A stretch of 64,000 bases of DNA from Ancylomarina sp963977525 (GTDB lineage Bacteria; Bacteroidota; Bacteroidia; Bacteroidales; Marinifilaceae): assembly GCA_963977525.1 (NCBI GenBank), contig CAXBPC010000010.1, positions 62,001-126,000 of the forward strand, given 5' to 3'. The notes below the pieces were generated by a model that was not told the DNA's origin, made no database searches, and saw only the letters and a program-made list of their open reading frames with translations. Shown here one piece after another: positions 1-9,493 of the stretch (its first letter is position 1; every line of letters starts with the position of its first letter). The translations under genes were made by a program, and so were the position numbers.

Positions 1-638
1 TGACGGTCGTGAGATACTACGATTACTGTATTGTTGAAGTTTGCAAGGTAGTTTTCAAGCCACATTACTGTTTCAAGGTCAAGATCATTGGTTGGCTCAT
101 CTAAAAGCAAGTTATCAGGATTTCCAAAAAGAGCCTGAGCCAAAAGCACACGAACCTTTTCTTTACCACTTAACTCTGACATCATTTTGAGATGAAGTGC
201 TTCCTTAATACCTAAACCACTTAAAAGTTCAGCAGCATCACTTTCAGCATTCCATCCGCCCATTTCAGCAAATTCTTCTTCTAACTCTGATGCTTTAATG
301 CCATCAGCTTCAGAGAAATCTGGCTTAGCATATAAGCTATTTTTCTCTTGCATAATAGCCCACAACTCATTGTGTCCGGCAACTACCGAATCAAGTACGG
401 TGAATTCATCGAATCCGTAGTGATCCTGATTTAATACAGCCAAACGCTCGCCTGGTTCCATGGCAACACGACCCGAAGTAGAATCTAGGTCACCTGAAAG
501 AAGTTTTAAGAAAGTTGATTTACCGGCGCCGTTAGCACCTATGATACCGTAACAGTTTCCTGGAGTGAACTTTAAGTTAACATCCTGAAAAAGTGTACGT
601 TTACCGAATTGAATGGATAGATTTGAAACTGAAATCAT
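1..638 (-). CDS. ybiT: ABC-F family ATPase (YbiT-like), 3' end outside window
   Basis: The minus-strand frame opens at ATG 638 (MISVSNLSIQFGKRTLF) and is still open at base 1, so only about 212 N-terminal residues are visible. They form the first ABC domain of an ABC-F protein: Walker A GANGAGKST, the signature LSGKEKVRVLLAQALF, Walker B LLLDEPTNDLD and the switch motif VVSHDR. There is no membrane segment. ABC-F proteins carry two such domains joined by a linker and act on ribosomes, not in transport. The spacing and motifs resemble E. coli YbiT more than Uup or EttA, but that subfamily call is by eye. The second ABC domain is not visible. Confidence 0.9.
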   Translation of the reverse strand, partial: MISVSNLSIQFGKRTLFQDVNLKFTPGNCYGIIGANGAGKSTFLKLLSGDLDSTSGRVAMEPGERLAVLNQDHYGFDEFTVLDSVVAGHNELWAIMQEKNSLYAKPDFSEADGIKASELEEEFAEMGGWNAESDAAELLSGLGIKEALHLKMMSELSGKEKVRVLLAQALFGNPDNLLLDEPTNDLDLETVMWLENYLANFNNTVIVVSHDR

Positions 639-1200
639 TTATACGAAAATCTTTTATTTTAGCTCTTACGTCTCCCATAATAAGGAGAGAGGCAATTAAA
701 AAAACATATTTACAAGTACATTAATATTAAATATACTTGATGATAATTTATTGTTTCTTCCTTAAAACCACTGATTTACAAATAATTTTAGAACGAAAGA
801 AACCTGCTCTTTATCAGCTTGCGAAATTAATAATAATAGATTAGAATACAGCACATCTGAAAAAAGAATTTCGATATGAGAATTAACGATAAAAATAGGT
901 ATTTGAATCAAGCTTGAAACTAACTTGTTTTTAAAGAACTAGAGCCTCTTGAGGTATATGTTCAAATTAAGAAGTTACTTTTTGTTGAAAATAGATTATA
1001 TTTGTTCGTTAAATTTTGAGAAATCAAAAGGGAAAGGAGATCTTTAGATTTTTATAAGAATCTAAAAATCAACTCATAAAATTGTAATTATTTTTAATTG
1101 TTGAGACAGTATTCATCATATTTGTGTTGTACAAATTGATTAAGCATGAGCTATCATTCTTAATGTAAAATAAACTCTCTCATATCTAAAATATTTTGAA
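639..1200. other. intergenic region upstream of fabG
   Basis: About 560 bp between the divergent ABC-F gene and fabG. I see no convincing ORF or RNA gene. It is very AT-rich. The only recognisable signal is a consensus -7 element, TATATTTG, at 997-1004, annotated separately. Confidence 0.6.
975..1004 (+). promoter_or_regulatory. possible promoter for fabG
   Basis: TTA at 975-977, 19 bp, then a perfect Bacteroidota -7 box TATATTTG at 997-1004. The -33 box is imperfect (TTA rather than TTG). Use of this site would give a leader of nearly 190 nt before fabG. Confidence 0.35.
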
Positions 1201-1947
1201 ATGAAGTTATTAGAAGGAAAAACAGCGATTATTACCGGAGCATCTCGCGGTATTGGTAAAGCAGTAGCAATCGAATTTGCTAAGCAAGGTGCTAATGTAG
1301 CATTCACCGATTTATTTTATAATGAAGCAGCTCAGGAAACTGAAAAAGAAATCGCTTCATATGGTGTTAAAGCTAAAGGATATGCTTCAGATGCAAGTAA
1401 CTTTGCTGACACTGATAAAGTTGTAGCTGAAATTGTTAAGGAATTTGGTGCTATTGATATTTTGGTTAACAATGCTGGAATCACCAAGGATACATTGCTA
1501 ATGAGAATGACTGAAGAGCAGTGGGATATGGTTATAAACGTAAACCTTAAGTCTGTATTCAACTTCACAAAAGCTGTACAACGTACTATGTTGAAGCAGC
1601 GTAGCGGATCTATCATCAACATGAGTTCTGTAGTAGGTGTTAGCGGAAACGCTGGTCAGTCTAATTACTCAGCTTCTAAAGCGGGTATTATTGGATTCAC
1701 TAAGTCAGTAGCTAAAGAGCTAGGTTCTCGAGGAATCCGTTCTAATGCAATTGCTCCAGGTTTCATCATTACTGAAATGACAGGTAAACTTCCTGAGGAC
1801 GTTGTGAAAGAATGGGCTGGTAAAATTCCTTTGAAAAGAGGTGGTACACCTGAAGAGATCGCAAAAACTTGCATTTATTTAGGTTGTGATCTTTCTTCTT
1901 ACGTTACAGGTCAGACTATTCACGTTTGTGGTGGTATGAATATGTAA
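1201..1947 (+). CDS. fabG: 3-oxoacyl-[ACP] reductase
   Basis: 248 residues, the normal length for FabG. It is a classical short-chain dehydrogenase that reduces 3-oxoacyl-ACP with NADPH in cytosolic type II fatty acid synthesis. Visible motifs are the Rossmann glycine motif TGASRGIG (12-19), NNAG (90-93), the catalytic Ser143 in NMSSVVG, and Tyr156 and Lys160 in YSASK. The C terminus VTGQTIHVCGGMNM is typical of FabG. It is followed at 1973-2001 by a terminator, so it is probably monocistronic. Another SDR reductase with the same fold cannot be fully excluded, but the length and motifs favour FabG. Confidence 0.88.
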   Translation: MKLLEGKTAIITGASRGIGKAVAIEFAKQGANVAFTDLFYNEAAQETEKEIASYGVKAKGYASDASNFADTDKVVAEIVKEFGAIDILVNNAGITKDTLLMRMTEEQWDMVINVNLKSVFNFTKAVQRTMLKQRSGSIINMSSVVGVSGNAGQSNYSASKAGIIGFTKSVAKELGSRGIRSNAIAPGFIITEMTGKLPEDVVKEWAGKIPLKRGGTPEEIAKTCIYLGCDLSSYVTGQTIHVCGGMNM

Positions 1948-1972
1948 TCTTAGGATTGACAAAAATATTAAG

Positions 1973-2001
1973 AAGGATTGTCGTTTGACAATCCTTTTTT
2001 T
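1973..2001 (+). terminator. intrinsic terminator after fabG
   Basis: Perfect 10-bp stem AAGGATTGTC / GACAATCCTT (1973-1982 and 1987-1996) with a GTTT loop, followed by a T run. Confidence 0.85.
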
Positions 2002-2040
2002 ATGAACTTGCATTTTCAAAATAAGCTAAAAATCAATCGA

Positions 2041-2445
2041 ATGAAAAATTATATCTACGAATTAAAACTAAAGGTTCGTGACTACGAATGTGATTTGCAG
2101 GGTGTTGTTAATAATTCAGTTTATCAGAACTATTTAGAACATGCCCGTCATGAATTTTTAGAATCTGCAGGTAATAATTTCAAAGCTTTGCACGAACAAG
2201 GTTTGGATGCTATGGTTGCTCGCGTTGAAATTGATTATAAAACCTCACTAAGTTCGGGCGATGAGTTTGTTATCAAAATAAATATTGATAGAGATGGACC
2301 AAAGCTAATTTTCCATGAGGATATATACCGTTTATCGGATAATAAACTTTGTGCAAAAGGGAAGGTGTATACGATTTGTTTAAAGAATGGTAGACTAACT
2401 AAAGGTGAAATTTTTGATGAACTTTTTGCTGAACACTTAAACTAA
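2041..2445 (+). CDS. acyl-CoA thioesterase, hotdog fold (4HBT/YbgC-like)
   Basis: I start at ATG 2041 (MKNYIYELKL, 134 residues). The frame is open further upstream, but an upstream start would put coding sequence inside the fabG terminator. The motif DYECDLQGVVNNSVYQNYLE matches the 4HBT thioesterase core, with Asp18 as the likely catalytic acid in the Y-x-D-x-x-G-V-V-x-N arrangement of YbgC/FadM enzymes. The family hydrolyses acyl-CoA thioesters in the cytosol; the substrate cannot be told from sequence. The adjacent fabG suggests lipid metabolism, which is inference. Confidence 0.75.
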   Translation: MKNYIYELKLKVRDYECDLQGVVNNSVYQNYLEHARHEFLESAGNNFKALHEQGLDAMVARVEIDYKTSLSSGDEFVIKINIDRDGPKLIFHEDIYRLSDNKLCAKGKVYTICLKNGRLTKGEIFDELFAEHLN

Positions 2446-2451
2446 TTAGGC

Positions 2452-3090
2452 TTACTTTTTTTGCATTAAAGCATAATAAGCTCTGTGATTACCATTCTTT
2501 CCCGGAATGGTAATGTTTTTTAGATCTAGAATATGAAATAAAGGAGAGAAGAGTTCTTGAATTTCATCGGTGTTTGAAAAATAGAGTACTGAACCAGTTG
2601 GTGTTTGGCGATATTTCCCTTTACCCTCGAAATAATCGTCTTCTTCGTTAAAGGCGATCGAAAGATAAAAAGCATTTTCATTTAGTAACTTAGCTACATT
2701 CCGAGCATATATTTCTCGGTCTTCTGGAAAAACATGGTGTAATAGACCGTAATCAAAAGCAAATTCAAATTCAGGTAGGTTTAACTTGAGTTCTTGTGTA
2801 AAATCAGCAACCAAGAATTCTATCGATAGATTGTCTTTATTTGCAAGCTTTTCAGCTTTTTCAATGGCCACATTAGAAAAATCAACACCTGTCATTTCAA
2901 ATCCCACCTTAGCAAGTTCTCGGCTATAATTTCCTAAACCACAACCAATGTCAATAGCTTTGCAAGCTTTAACTATCTTTTTTGTTATGAGTTCTTTGAT
3001 TGTAATAGGCAAACCCAAGGTATTCCATGGAATGATTTCAGGTGACTGCTCACTATAAATCTGATTGAAACGTTGCCTTGATTTTTTCAT
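2452..3090 (-). CDS. class I SAM-dependent methyltransferase
   Basis: 212 residues. SAM motif I is DIGCGLG (47-53), followed by the acidic motif II in MTGVDFSN and FDYGLLHHVFPEDR, as in Methyltransf_11/25 or TehB-like small-molecule methyltransferases. The N terminus SRQRFNQIYSEQSPEIIPWN resembles thiopurine/TehB-type enzymes (x-W-N/D-x). It is a soluble single-domain protein with an unknown substrate. It is convergent with the thioesterase gene, only 6 bp apart, and has no operon partner. Confidence 0.75.
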   Translation of the reverse strand: MKKSRQRFNQIYSEQSPEIIPWNTLGLPITIKELITKKIVKACKAIDIGCGLGNYSRELAKVGFEMTGVDFSNVAIEKAEKLANKDNLSIEFLVADFTQELKLNLPEFEFAFDYGLLHHVFPEDREIYARNVAKLLNENAFYLSIAFNEEDDYFEGKGKYRQTPTGSVLYFSNTDEIQELFSPLFHILDLKNITIPGKNGNHRAYYALMQKK

Positions 3091-3189
3091 GTTTATGATG
3101 ATTTTGCCTTAATCTGATTAGGTGATTTTAGATATTGACTTTATCTAAAATACGAATAAGAGTTCATCTTTTTGTTAGCAGATATTATC

Positions 3190-3197
3190 TATATTTG
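3190..3197 (+). promoter_or_regulatory. -7 element upstream of TonB receptor
   Basis: Perfect TATATTTG about 85 bp before the receptor start. A TTTG lies upstream at 3171-3174, but the 15-bp spacing is shorter than the usual 19, so the full promoter is uncertain. Confidence 0.35.
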
Positions 3198-3281
3198 CGC
3201 GGTATGCCGATTCTTATTTAGACTCGATAAGAACTACATGTTGAAAATCAATACGTTCAAATTATTTTGAAAAAGAATTCG

Positions 3282-5330
3282 ATGAAAAAATTAATTATAA
3301 ATTCAGAATTGTCCTATTTCAGGAAGTGGACAAGACAATCATACTCCGTTTTTAATAGTATTAATAAAGAGTGTGTTATCTCATCTTTACTTGTAGCTTA
3401 CTTATTAGTTGCAACACCTCAAAACTCTTTTGCACAGGCTGATACAGTGCTAGTTAATAACAATAGAAAGCTAGATGAAGTCGTCGTCAGTGCCCAACGA
3501 GCCTCCGTGACTTATTCCCAAATGGCAAGAGTTGTAACAATATTGGATAAGGAAGCAATTGAGTCGGCTCCTGTTCAAAGCTTGCAAGATTTGCTAGAGT
3601 ATGTTTTGAATGTTGATGTACGCCAAAGAGGTAATCATGGGGTACAGGCCGATGTTAGTATTAGAGGAGGTAGTTTTGATCAAACTATGATTCTACTCAA
3701 TGGCGTGAATATTACAGATCCTCAAACTGGACATTTGAGTTTAAACCTTCCGGTGGATATTGAAAGTATAGAACGAGTTGAGGTGTTACAAGGACCTGGG
3801 TCTCGAGTTTATGGTCCAAATGCTTTTAGTGGCGCCATCAATTTTATCACAGGAACAGGAAATAAGAATAATCTGAAGGCGAATATTTCAGCTGGTGAAA
3901 ATGGCTTTTACTCTGGATCAACTAATGCAACGATTATCACTGGGAAATTGAAATCATATGTAGCTTTTGCTCATAAATCAAGCGATGGCTATATTGAGAA
4001 CACAGACTTCAGAAATTCAAATGCTTTTTATCAAGGACAACTTTCAACTGAAGTAGGATTATTAGATCTGCAGTTGGGTTACAACGAAAAAGCCTATGGT
4101 GCTAATTCATTCTACACAGCATCATTCCCAAATCAATTCGAAGAAAACAAGACATCATTTGCTAGCTTGCGTTTAACGACAAATGGGAAAGTAAAGATGA
4201 CACCCAATATTTACTGGAGACGTAGTCAGGATAGGTTCGAGCTTTTCCGAGATAATCCAGCTTCATGGTATACAAATCACAACTATCATTTGACGGATGT
4301 TTATGGAACTAGCATGAATTTTGCTTTCTCATCGAGCCTTGGTAAAACAGCGGCAGGTGTGGAGTTTAGATCGGAAAATGTTTGGAGTAATGTATTAGGT
4401 GAATTGATGGAGGAACCAATGAAAGTTCTAGGAGAATCGGGAGCTTTCTTTACGAAAAATCACACGCGAACAAATTTGAGTTACTTTTTGGAACACAATG
4501 TTTTTCTTGATAGATTTACATTTACGGCTGGAGTTCTGGCTAATTGGAATTCGGATTTAGATAGAAGTTTCAGCTTCTATCCCGGTATGGACGTCAGCTA
4601 TCAAATTACAAATGACAGTAAGCTGTATGCTTCAGTTAATAAAGCATTGCGCATGCCAACCTTCACCGATTTGTATTATGTTGGACCAACCAATATTGGG
4701 AATACGGAGTTAGATCCTGAAGAAGCAACAACATATGAAACAGGTATCAAATTCAATAGAGGTTGGATTAAGGCTCATGCTGGAATTTTCAAGAGAGAAG
4801 GGCGAAATATGATTGATTGGGTTAAGATCAATTCTGAAGATAAATGGCAGGCTCAAAATATTACAGAATTAGATACTTGGGGAATCGAGTTTTCTTCGAA
4901 TTTTAACATGCAATATCTAATTTCTGATGATTTCTTTATTAAGAATATTGCAATCAAATATGCGTATTTGGAAGTGGATAAATCATCTAGCGAATTTATT
5001 TCTCGTTACGTACTCGATCAGTTAAAGCATAAACTGAATATGTCATTGAATCATAAGATATACAAATCATTAGGTGCTTCATGGCAAGTGGCTTGGCAAG
5101 ATAGAAATGGATCATATACTTGGTACAATAAGAATGATTTAAGTCATACTGAAGAGCGAACTTACCGTCCATTCTGGTTAGTCGATACAAAACTCTATTG
5201 GCAAAAAACAACTTATACAGTCTACGTAGAGGCAAGTAACTTGTTAGATCACGATTACTACGATATGGCTAATATCACACAACCTGGACGATGGATTCGA
5301 GCAGGTATAAAATTGAATCTCGATTTATAA
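3282..5330 (+). CDS. TonB-dependent outer-membrane receptor, BtuB-like
   Basis: I start at ATG 3282 (MKKLIINSEL); a TTG five codons upstream is less likely. A signal peptide ends near NSFAQA. The TonB-box region and plug follow (KLDEVVVSAQRASV, then VSIRGGSFDQTMILLNGVNI and IERVEVLQGPGSRVYGPNAFSGAINFIT), then a beta barrel of about 500 residues ending in the typical terminal strand. Plug order and length fit the BtuB/CirA group rather than SusC, which is longer and carries a carboxypeptidase-like domain. The cobalamin-assembly genes 9 kb downstream make a corrinoid substrate attractive, but no cobalamin riboswitch is visible upstream, so an iron-chelate or other substrate is possible. Confidence 0.8.
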   Translation: MKKLIINSELSYFRKWTRQSYSVFNSINKECVISSLLVAYLLVATPQNSFAQADTVLVNNNRKLDEVVVSAQRASVTYSQMARVVTILDKEAIESAPVQSLQDLLEYVLNVDVRQRGNHGVQADVSIRGGSFDQTMILLNGVNITDPQTGHLSLNLPVDIESIERVEVLQGPGSRVYGPNAFSGAINFITGTGNKNNLKANISAGENGFYSGSTNATIITGKLKSYVAFAHKSSDGYIENTDFRNSNAFYQGQLSTEVGLLDLQLGYNEKAYGANSFYTASFPNQFEENKTSFASLRLTTNGKVKMTPNIYWRRSQDRFELFRDNPASWYTNHNYHLTDVYGTSMNFAFSSSLGKTAAGVEFRSENVWSNVLGELMEEPMKVLGESGAFFTKNHTRTNLSYFLEHNVFLDRFTFTAGVLANWNSDLDRSFSFYPGMDVSYQITNDSKLYASVNKALRMPTFTDLYYVGPTNIGNTELDPEEATTYETGIKFNRGWIKAHAGIFKREGRNMIDWVKINSEDKWQAQNITELDTWGIEFSSNFNMQYLISDDFFIKNIAIKYAYLEVDKSSSEFISRYVLDQLKHKLNMSLNHKIYKSLGASWQVAWQDRNGSYTWYNKNDLSHTEERTYRPFWLVDTKLYWQKTTYTVYVEASNLLDHDYYDMANITQPGRWIRAGIKLNLDL

Positions 5331-5358
5331 AATCAACTCTAAGTATTAGATATAATTT

Positions 5359-5387
5359 AAAGTCACCTTTGGGTGACTTTTTTTATT
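5359..5387 (+). terminator. intrinsic terminator after TonB receptor
   Basis: Stem AAAGTCACC / GGTGACTTT (5359-5367 and 5372-5380) followed by a T run. Confidence 0.8.
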
Positions 5388-5504
5388 TTGCTCATTTCCA
5401 AATCTTTCCTTATCTTCAATGCAGAAAACCACCACATTATCTCTTAAAACCACCATTGGGCGCTATTCATAGTTGCATGAATAATTTGAACCAAAACATA
5501 GCCC

Positions 5505-6731
5505 ATGTTCGATCTTGATAAATGGCAAGAGATTTACGAAACCATTCGAAAGAATAAACTTCGCACCATATTAACTGGCTTTAGTGTATCCTGGGGAATT
5601 TTTATGCTTATCATTCTACTTGGCTCAGGTAATGGCCTTCAAAATGGTGTCATAAATCAATTCAAAGCTGATGCAGAAAATAGCCTTTGGTTATATAGTG
5701 GTCAAACCAGCATGGCTCACGATGGTATGCAACCTGGAAGGCGAGTTCAGTTTACCAATGAAGATTACTCCAAAACAAAGAATTCAGGATTAGATGTCGA
5801 CAAGATCAGTTCACGTTTTACTATACGAGGTAATAATCTGATTACTTATAAAACAGAATTTGTCAATTATTCGATTGTAGCAGTTCATCCTGACACAGAA
5901 ACTCTTGAGAATACGATGAGTTTAAAAGGTCGTTTCTTAAATGAAATTGATGTCAAAGAATATAGAAAAGTTGTTTCTATATCCACCGTTGTGGAAGATG
6001 CATTATTCAAAAGAGAAGAACCTGTTGGTAAATACGTTAAAATCAATAATATTCCTTTTCAAGTAATTGGAACGTTTACCGATCATTCTGAAAGAGACCT
6101 TCAGCGCGTGTATATTCCAATTTCTACAGCACAGCGTGTTTTCAATGGTGCTAATCGAATTTCGAATATGTCTTTTACAACTCAGACTCATGATATTGAG
6201 GAGTTAAAGCAAATGGAAAAGCACCTGATAAATACATTTGCTGCTCGCCATAAATTCAATCCTAAAGACAAACGTGCCATGTTTATTAATAATAATATGG
6301 AGAACTATCAACGAACCATGGCTCTCTTTGCTGGAATTCGTCTGTTCGTATGGATTATCGGTTTGGGAACTATCATTGCAGGTATAGTTGGGGTTAGTAA
6401 TATCATGATTATTGTAGTGAGAGAACGAACCCGTGAAATAGGTATTCGTAAGGCTTTGGGAGCAACGCCAATATCGATAATTTCATTAGTCCTAACAGAA
6501 TCTATTTTGATTACTTCAGTAGCAGGATATGTTGGTTTAGCAATGGGAGTTATTCTTTTAGAGCTTTTGGCTCCTCACACACAGATTGAATTTTTCATGA
6601 ATCCATCAGTTGATCTGAGAGTGGCAATTAGTGCAACAATTCTTTTGGTATTATCAGGAGCAATTGCAGGTTTTTTTCCTGCCAAAAAAGCAGCTTCAAT
6701 TCTTCCAATAGAAGCATTGGCTGACGAATAA
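5505..6731 (+). CDS. MacB/FtsX-type ABC transporter permease, copy 1
   Basis: 408 residues. One N-terminal membrane helix (about residues 20-42, ILTGFSVSWGIFMLIILLGSG) is followed by a periplasmic MacB_PCD domain and three C-terminal helices of the FtsX domain with the signature RTREIGIRKALGATPISI. This is the four-helix MacB/LolC topology. These permeases work with a separate ATPase in mechanotransmission, lipoprotein release or efflux; neither ATPase nor membrane-fusion protein is adjacent. The next gene is a paralogue 44 bp downstream, so the two probably form a heterodimeric permease. Confidence 0.85.
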   Translation: MFDLDKWQEIYETIRKNKLRTILTGFSVSWGIFMLIILLGSGNGLQNGVINQFKADAENSLWLYSGQTSMAHDGMQPGRRVQFTNEDYSKTKNSGLDVDKISSRFTIRGNNLITYKTEFVNYSIVAVHPDTETLENTMSLKGRFLNEIDVKEYRKVVSISTVVEDALFKREEPVGKYVKINNIPFQVIGTFTDHSERDLQRVYIPISTAQRVFNGANRISNMSFTTQTHDIEELKQMEKHLINTFAARHKFNPKDKRAMFINNNMENYQRTMALFAGIRLFVWIIGLGTIIAGIVGVSNIMIIVVRERTREIGIRKALGATPISIISLVLTESILITSVAGYVGLAMGVILLELLAPHTQIEFFMNPSVDLRVAISATILLVLSGAIAGFFPAKKAASILPIEALADE

Positions 6732-6775
6732 ATACTTCAAAACAAGATAAGACTAAATACACAAATCAATATACC

Positions 6776-8035
6776 ATGTTTGATAAAGATAGATGGACCG
6801 AAGTTTATATGGCACTTAAAAGTAACAAGTTAAGAACCTTCTTAACGGCTTTTGGTGTTTTCTGGGGGATTTTCATGCTCATTATCATGTTAGGATCTGG
6901 GAAGGGTTTGGAAAATGGTGTTTATTATGGGATGGGTGATTTTGCAACAAACTCTGTTTTTATTTGGGCACAACCTACAAGTAAGCCTTATAAGGGATTT
7001 AAACAGGGCAGACGATACCATTTTACAAATGAAGATACTAAAGCTATTATAGACAATATTCCTGAAGTTAAGCTATTAGCACCAAGAGTTGAAGCTAGAG
7101 GTGGAAATGCAAACAATAATGTAGTCCGAGGTCTTAAAACAGGTGCTTTTAGCATACTCGGTGATGTCCCAGACGTCAATAAGATAGATCCATTGAATAT
7201 GTACGACGGTCGATTTTTAAATGAAATTGATCTTCGGAAAAACAGAAAAGTTGCAGTGATTGGAAAACGTGTGAATGAAGTTCTTTTTGAATATGAAGAT
7301 GCTGTTGGAGAGTATATTAAGATTAATGGAATCTACTTTCAAGTTGTAGGTGTTTTTCATTCTATGCATTCACAAGGTTGGGGCGAATGGCAAGATCAGT
7401 GTGTTTTTATCCCTTTCACAACACTTCAGAAAACATATAACTACGGAAATCGTGTAGGTCACTATTCCATTACTTCGAAAGATAATTATACGGCTAGTTA
7501 TGTGGAAGATAAGGTGAAGGCTTTACTTAAACGTCGTCATAAAGTGCACCCCGATGATGACAGAGCTATTGGTAGCCATAATGTTGAGAAAGAATTCATT
7601 AAGATTAATCAACTTTTTTTAGGAATATCTGGTTTGATATGGATAGTTGGAATTGGTACGCTTATGGCTGGTATTATCGGAGTAAGTAATATCATGTTAT
7701 TTATTGTGAAAAAGCGAACTAAAGAAATCGGAATTCAACGTGCCATAGGAGCATCTCCATCGATGATAATTAGTTCAGTAATTACAGAGGCTGTCGTATT
7801 AACTGGATTGGCTGGATGGTTCGGTTTAGTAGTTGGTGTGGGACTATTAGAGTTATTAAGTAAGGCTATTGAAAAAAGTGGAGGAGAGCAGCCGATGTTT
7901 ACTCATCCAGAAGTAGATTTCAATCTGGCGATGATGGCACTCGGAATATTGGTATTGGCTGGAATTTTAGCTGGGATCATTCCGGCAAAACGTGCTGTTG
8001 ATATTAAGCCGATTGATGCCATAAGAGATGAATAA
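6776..8035 (+). CDS. MacB/FtsX-type ABC transporter permease, copy 2
   Basis: 419 residues, paralogous to the preceding gene over its whole length: MFDKDRWTEVYMALKSNKLR against MFDLDKWQEIYETIRKNKLR at the N terminus, and RTKEIGIQRAIGASPSMI in the FtsX domain. It has the same four-helix topology with a large periplasmic MacB_PCD region. It lies 44 bp after copy 1 on the same strand, so one transcription unit is likely. The cognate ATPase must be encoded elsewhere. The exported substrate is unknown. Confidence 0.85.
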   Translation: MFDKDRWTEVYMALKSNKLRTFLTAFGVFWGIFMLIIMLGSGKGLENGVYYGMGDFATNSVFIWAQPTSKPYKGFKQGRRYHFTNEDTKAIIDNIPEVKLLAPRVEARGGNANNNVVRGLKTGAFSILGDVPDVNKIDPLNMYDGRFLNEIDLRKNRKVAVIGKRVNEVLFEYEDAVGEYIKINGIYFQVVGVFHSMHSQGWGEWQDQCVFIPFTTLQKTYNYGNRVGHYSITSKDNYTASYVEDKVKALLKRRHKVHPDDDRAIGSHNVEKEFIKINQLFLGISGLIWIVGIGTLMAGIIGVSNIMLFIVKKRTKEIGIQRAIGASPSMIISSVITEAVVLTGLAGWFGLVVGVGLLELLSKAIEKSGGEQPMFTHPEVDFNLAMMALGILVLAGILAGIIPAKRAVDIKPIDAIRDE

Positions 8036-9493
8036 ACAAACTTAGTTAAAATTCCTTTCTTGATCAGTTTCAAAATTTATCTCAGAAGCATGATGAAATT
8101 CAAAAAAACGCAAGCCATTATCTATTTGCTCAAGTTTCATAAAACCTTGTAAAAGCCCGTAACTGATTGATAAGCTTGGCTTATATGTCCTTTTATAGTG
8201 GATTTAACTCATCGAGATCTCCATATTTACTAGACCTTGTATGATAGTCCATGTATACTTCTGTGTAAACCGTTCAATAGAGTGTCCTTAACTGATGAAG
8301 GAGTATAGTACTCAATTTTGACCTGTATATCAATTTTAGAGTATGAAGTTGCTAGATGCATTAGAATCATTTTCTACAAAAGGAGTGAAGTATTAATTTG
8401 TATTCTGACTTATTTCTCGCTCTTAAATCATGAATCTACCTAAATCTTCCAGATTTGAGCGTTTTTTTCTAGATGAACCCAATTATTGTGCTCTGAAAAA
8501 GGGCATATTTCATCATTAATCCCTTATTACATAGTACTTATAGTCAATTACACCCTTCCCAAAAGCTTCCTGAGATTCACATATTTAATTTTTAGAAGCA
8601 AACAGGACGAATATTTTACAATTGTAAAAGGTAAATAGTCTTAGTAGGGGAGTCATGTGTAATTTTTATAAGTTACAAATTTCATCATATCGTGAAATTT
8701 GACAATTTAAATCAGGTTACATAAGTGAATATGGAATCGTATACAGTCAGATAACAATGTTTACAGGTTAGTATGATGATGGATGTTTACTTATGTGACA
8801 TCCAATAAGGTTGTTACATTTCGCAACTACTCTAGGAAATTAATAATTCAGATATGGAACTTTATAAAAGCCATGTTACTAATGACTATCCTCGCGTGCT
8901 AATCACCACTAAACCAATTCTTTAAATCCTATGTTTGAAGTTTTAATTTAAACTATTGTTTACAAGTGTAGCAAACTGTAATGTTATTCATATAAACACT
9001 AACTTAATACAAATTAAAAATCATTATAATCAGTGTATTATAGAGCTTATGTAATGTAATACTTCATATGGATATATAAACTAGGGATTTAGCTATGGAA
9101 TTGCTTTATTTATGATGTAAACAAGTTTATATAATTGAAATTAGAGACTTTAGGCACTTAGATATTGATTATCTGTATGCCTAGTATATACACTTGTATA
9201 CTGGGGTCGTTTGTAAACTGATGTATAAATAGCTCAGTGTTAATGGCTAGTTTCTTCATATGAGATTAATTATCTAATATATATCTGTAATCAGTACTTA
9301 TAGGTAACATTTGTAACTCAAGTGGTGTTTTACAGAAGTTACTTTTGTATACGACTATGAGTGTAATATGTAAATTCTAGGTTTTGATATTTGTTAATTT
9401 TAAATTACATTTGTACAGTTGTCAGAATTGACACTTGTAACAACTCTTAACAGATAAGAATATTCACCTATAGTTGATATAAATTATAAAAGC
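8036..9493. other. 1.45-kb gene desert with recurring ACAyTTGTA words
   Basis: No convincing ORF on either strand. The stretch has a 16-bp perfect palindrome TTTTACAATTGTAAAA (8614-8629), a GGATGT/ACATCC inverted repeat (8781-8803), and the word ACACTTGTA at 9190, 9431 and, inverted, at 8961-8969. The variant ACATTTGTA occurs at 9307 and 9407. The spacing is irregular. The words cluster towards the XRE regulator at 9494, so this may be a regulatory array. A short minus-strand open frame ending near 8037 could be a decayed gene, but I cannot identify it. Confidence 0.45.
9383..9413 (+). promoter_or_regulatory. consensus Bacteroidota promoter for XRE regulator
   Basis: TTTG (9383-9386), exactly 19 bp, then TACATTTG (9406-9413). 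This matches the -33/-7 consensus in sequence and spacing. It is 80 bp before the regulator start, and the -7 box overlaps one of the ACAyTTGTA words, which suggests autoregulation. Confidence 0.7.

Noticed and set aside
1978..2040. Upstream in-frame extension of the thioesterase
   Set aside because: It would start inside the fabG terminator stem; the hotdog fold begins normally at the ATG at 2041.
3091..3281. Cobalamin riboswitch upstream of the BtuB-like receptor
   Set aside because: No B12-box or GCCACTG-type element could be found in the leader, and the spacer is short.
8037..8260. Decayed transposase on the minus strand of the gene desert
   Set aside because: A short open frame exists, but neither a DDE nor a HUH motif nor terminal inverted repeats could be seen.
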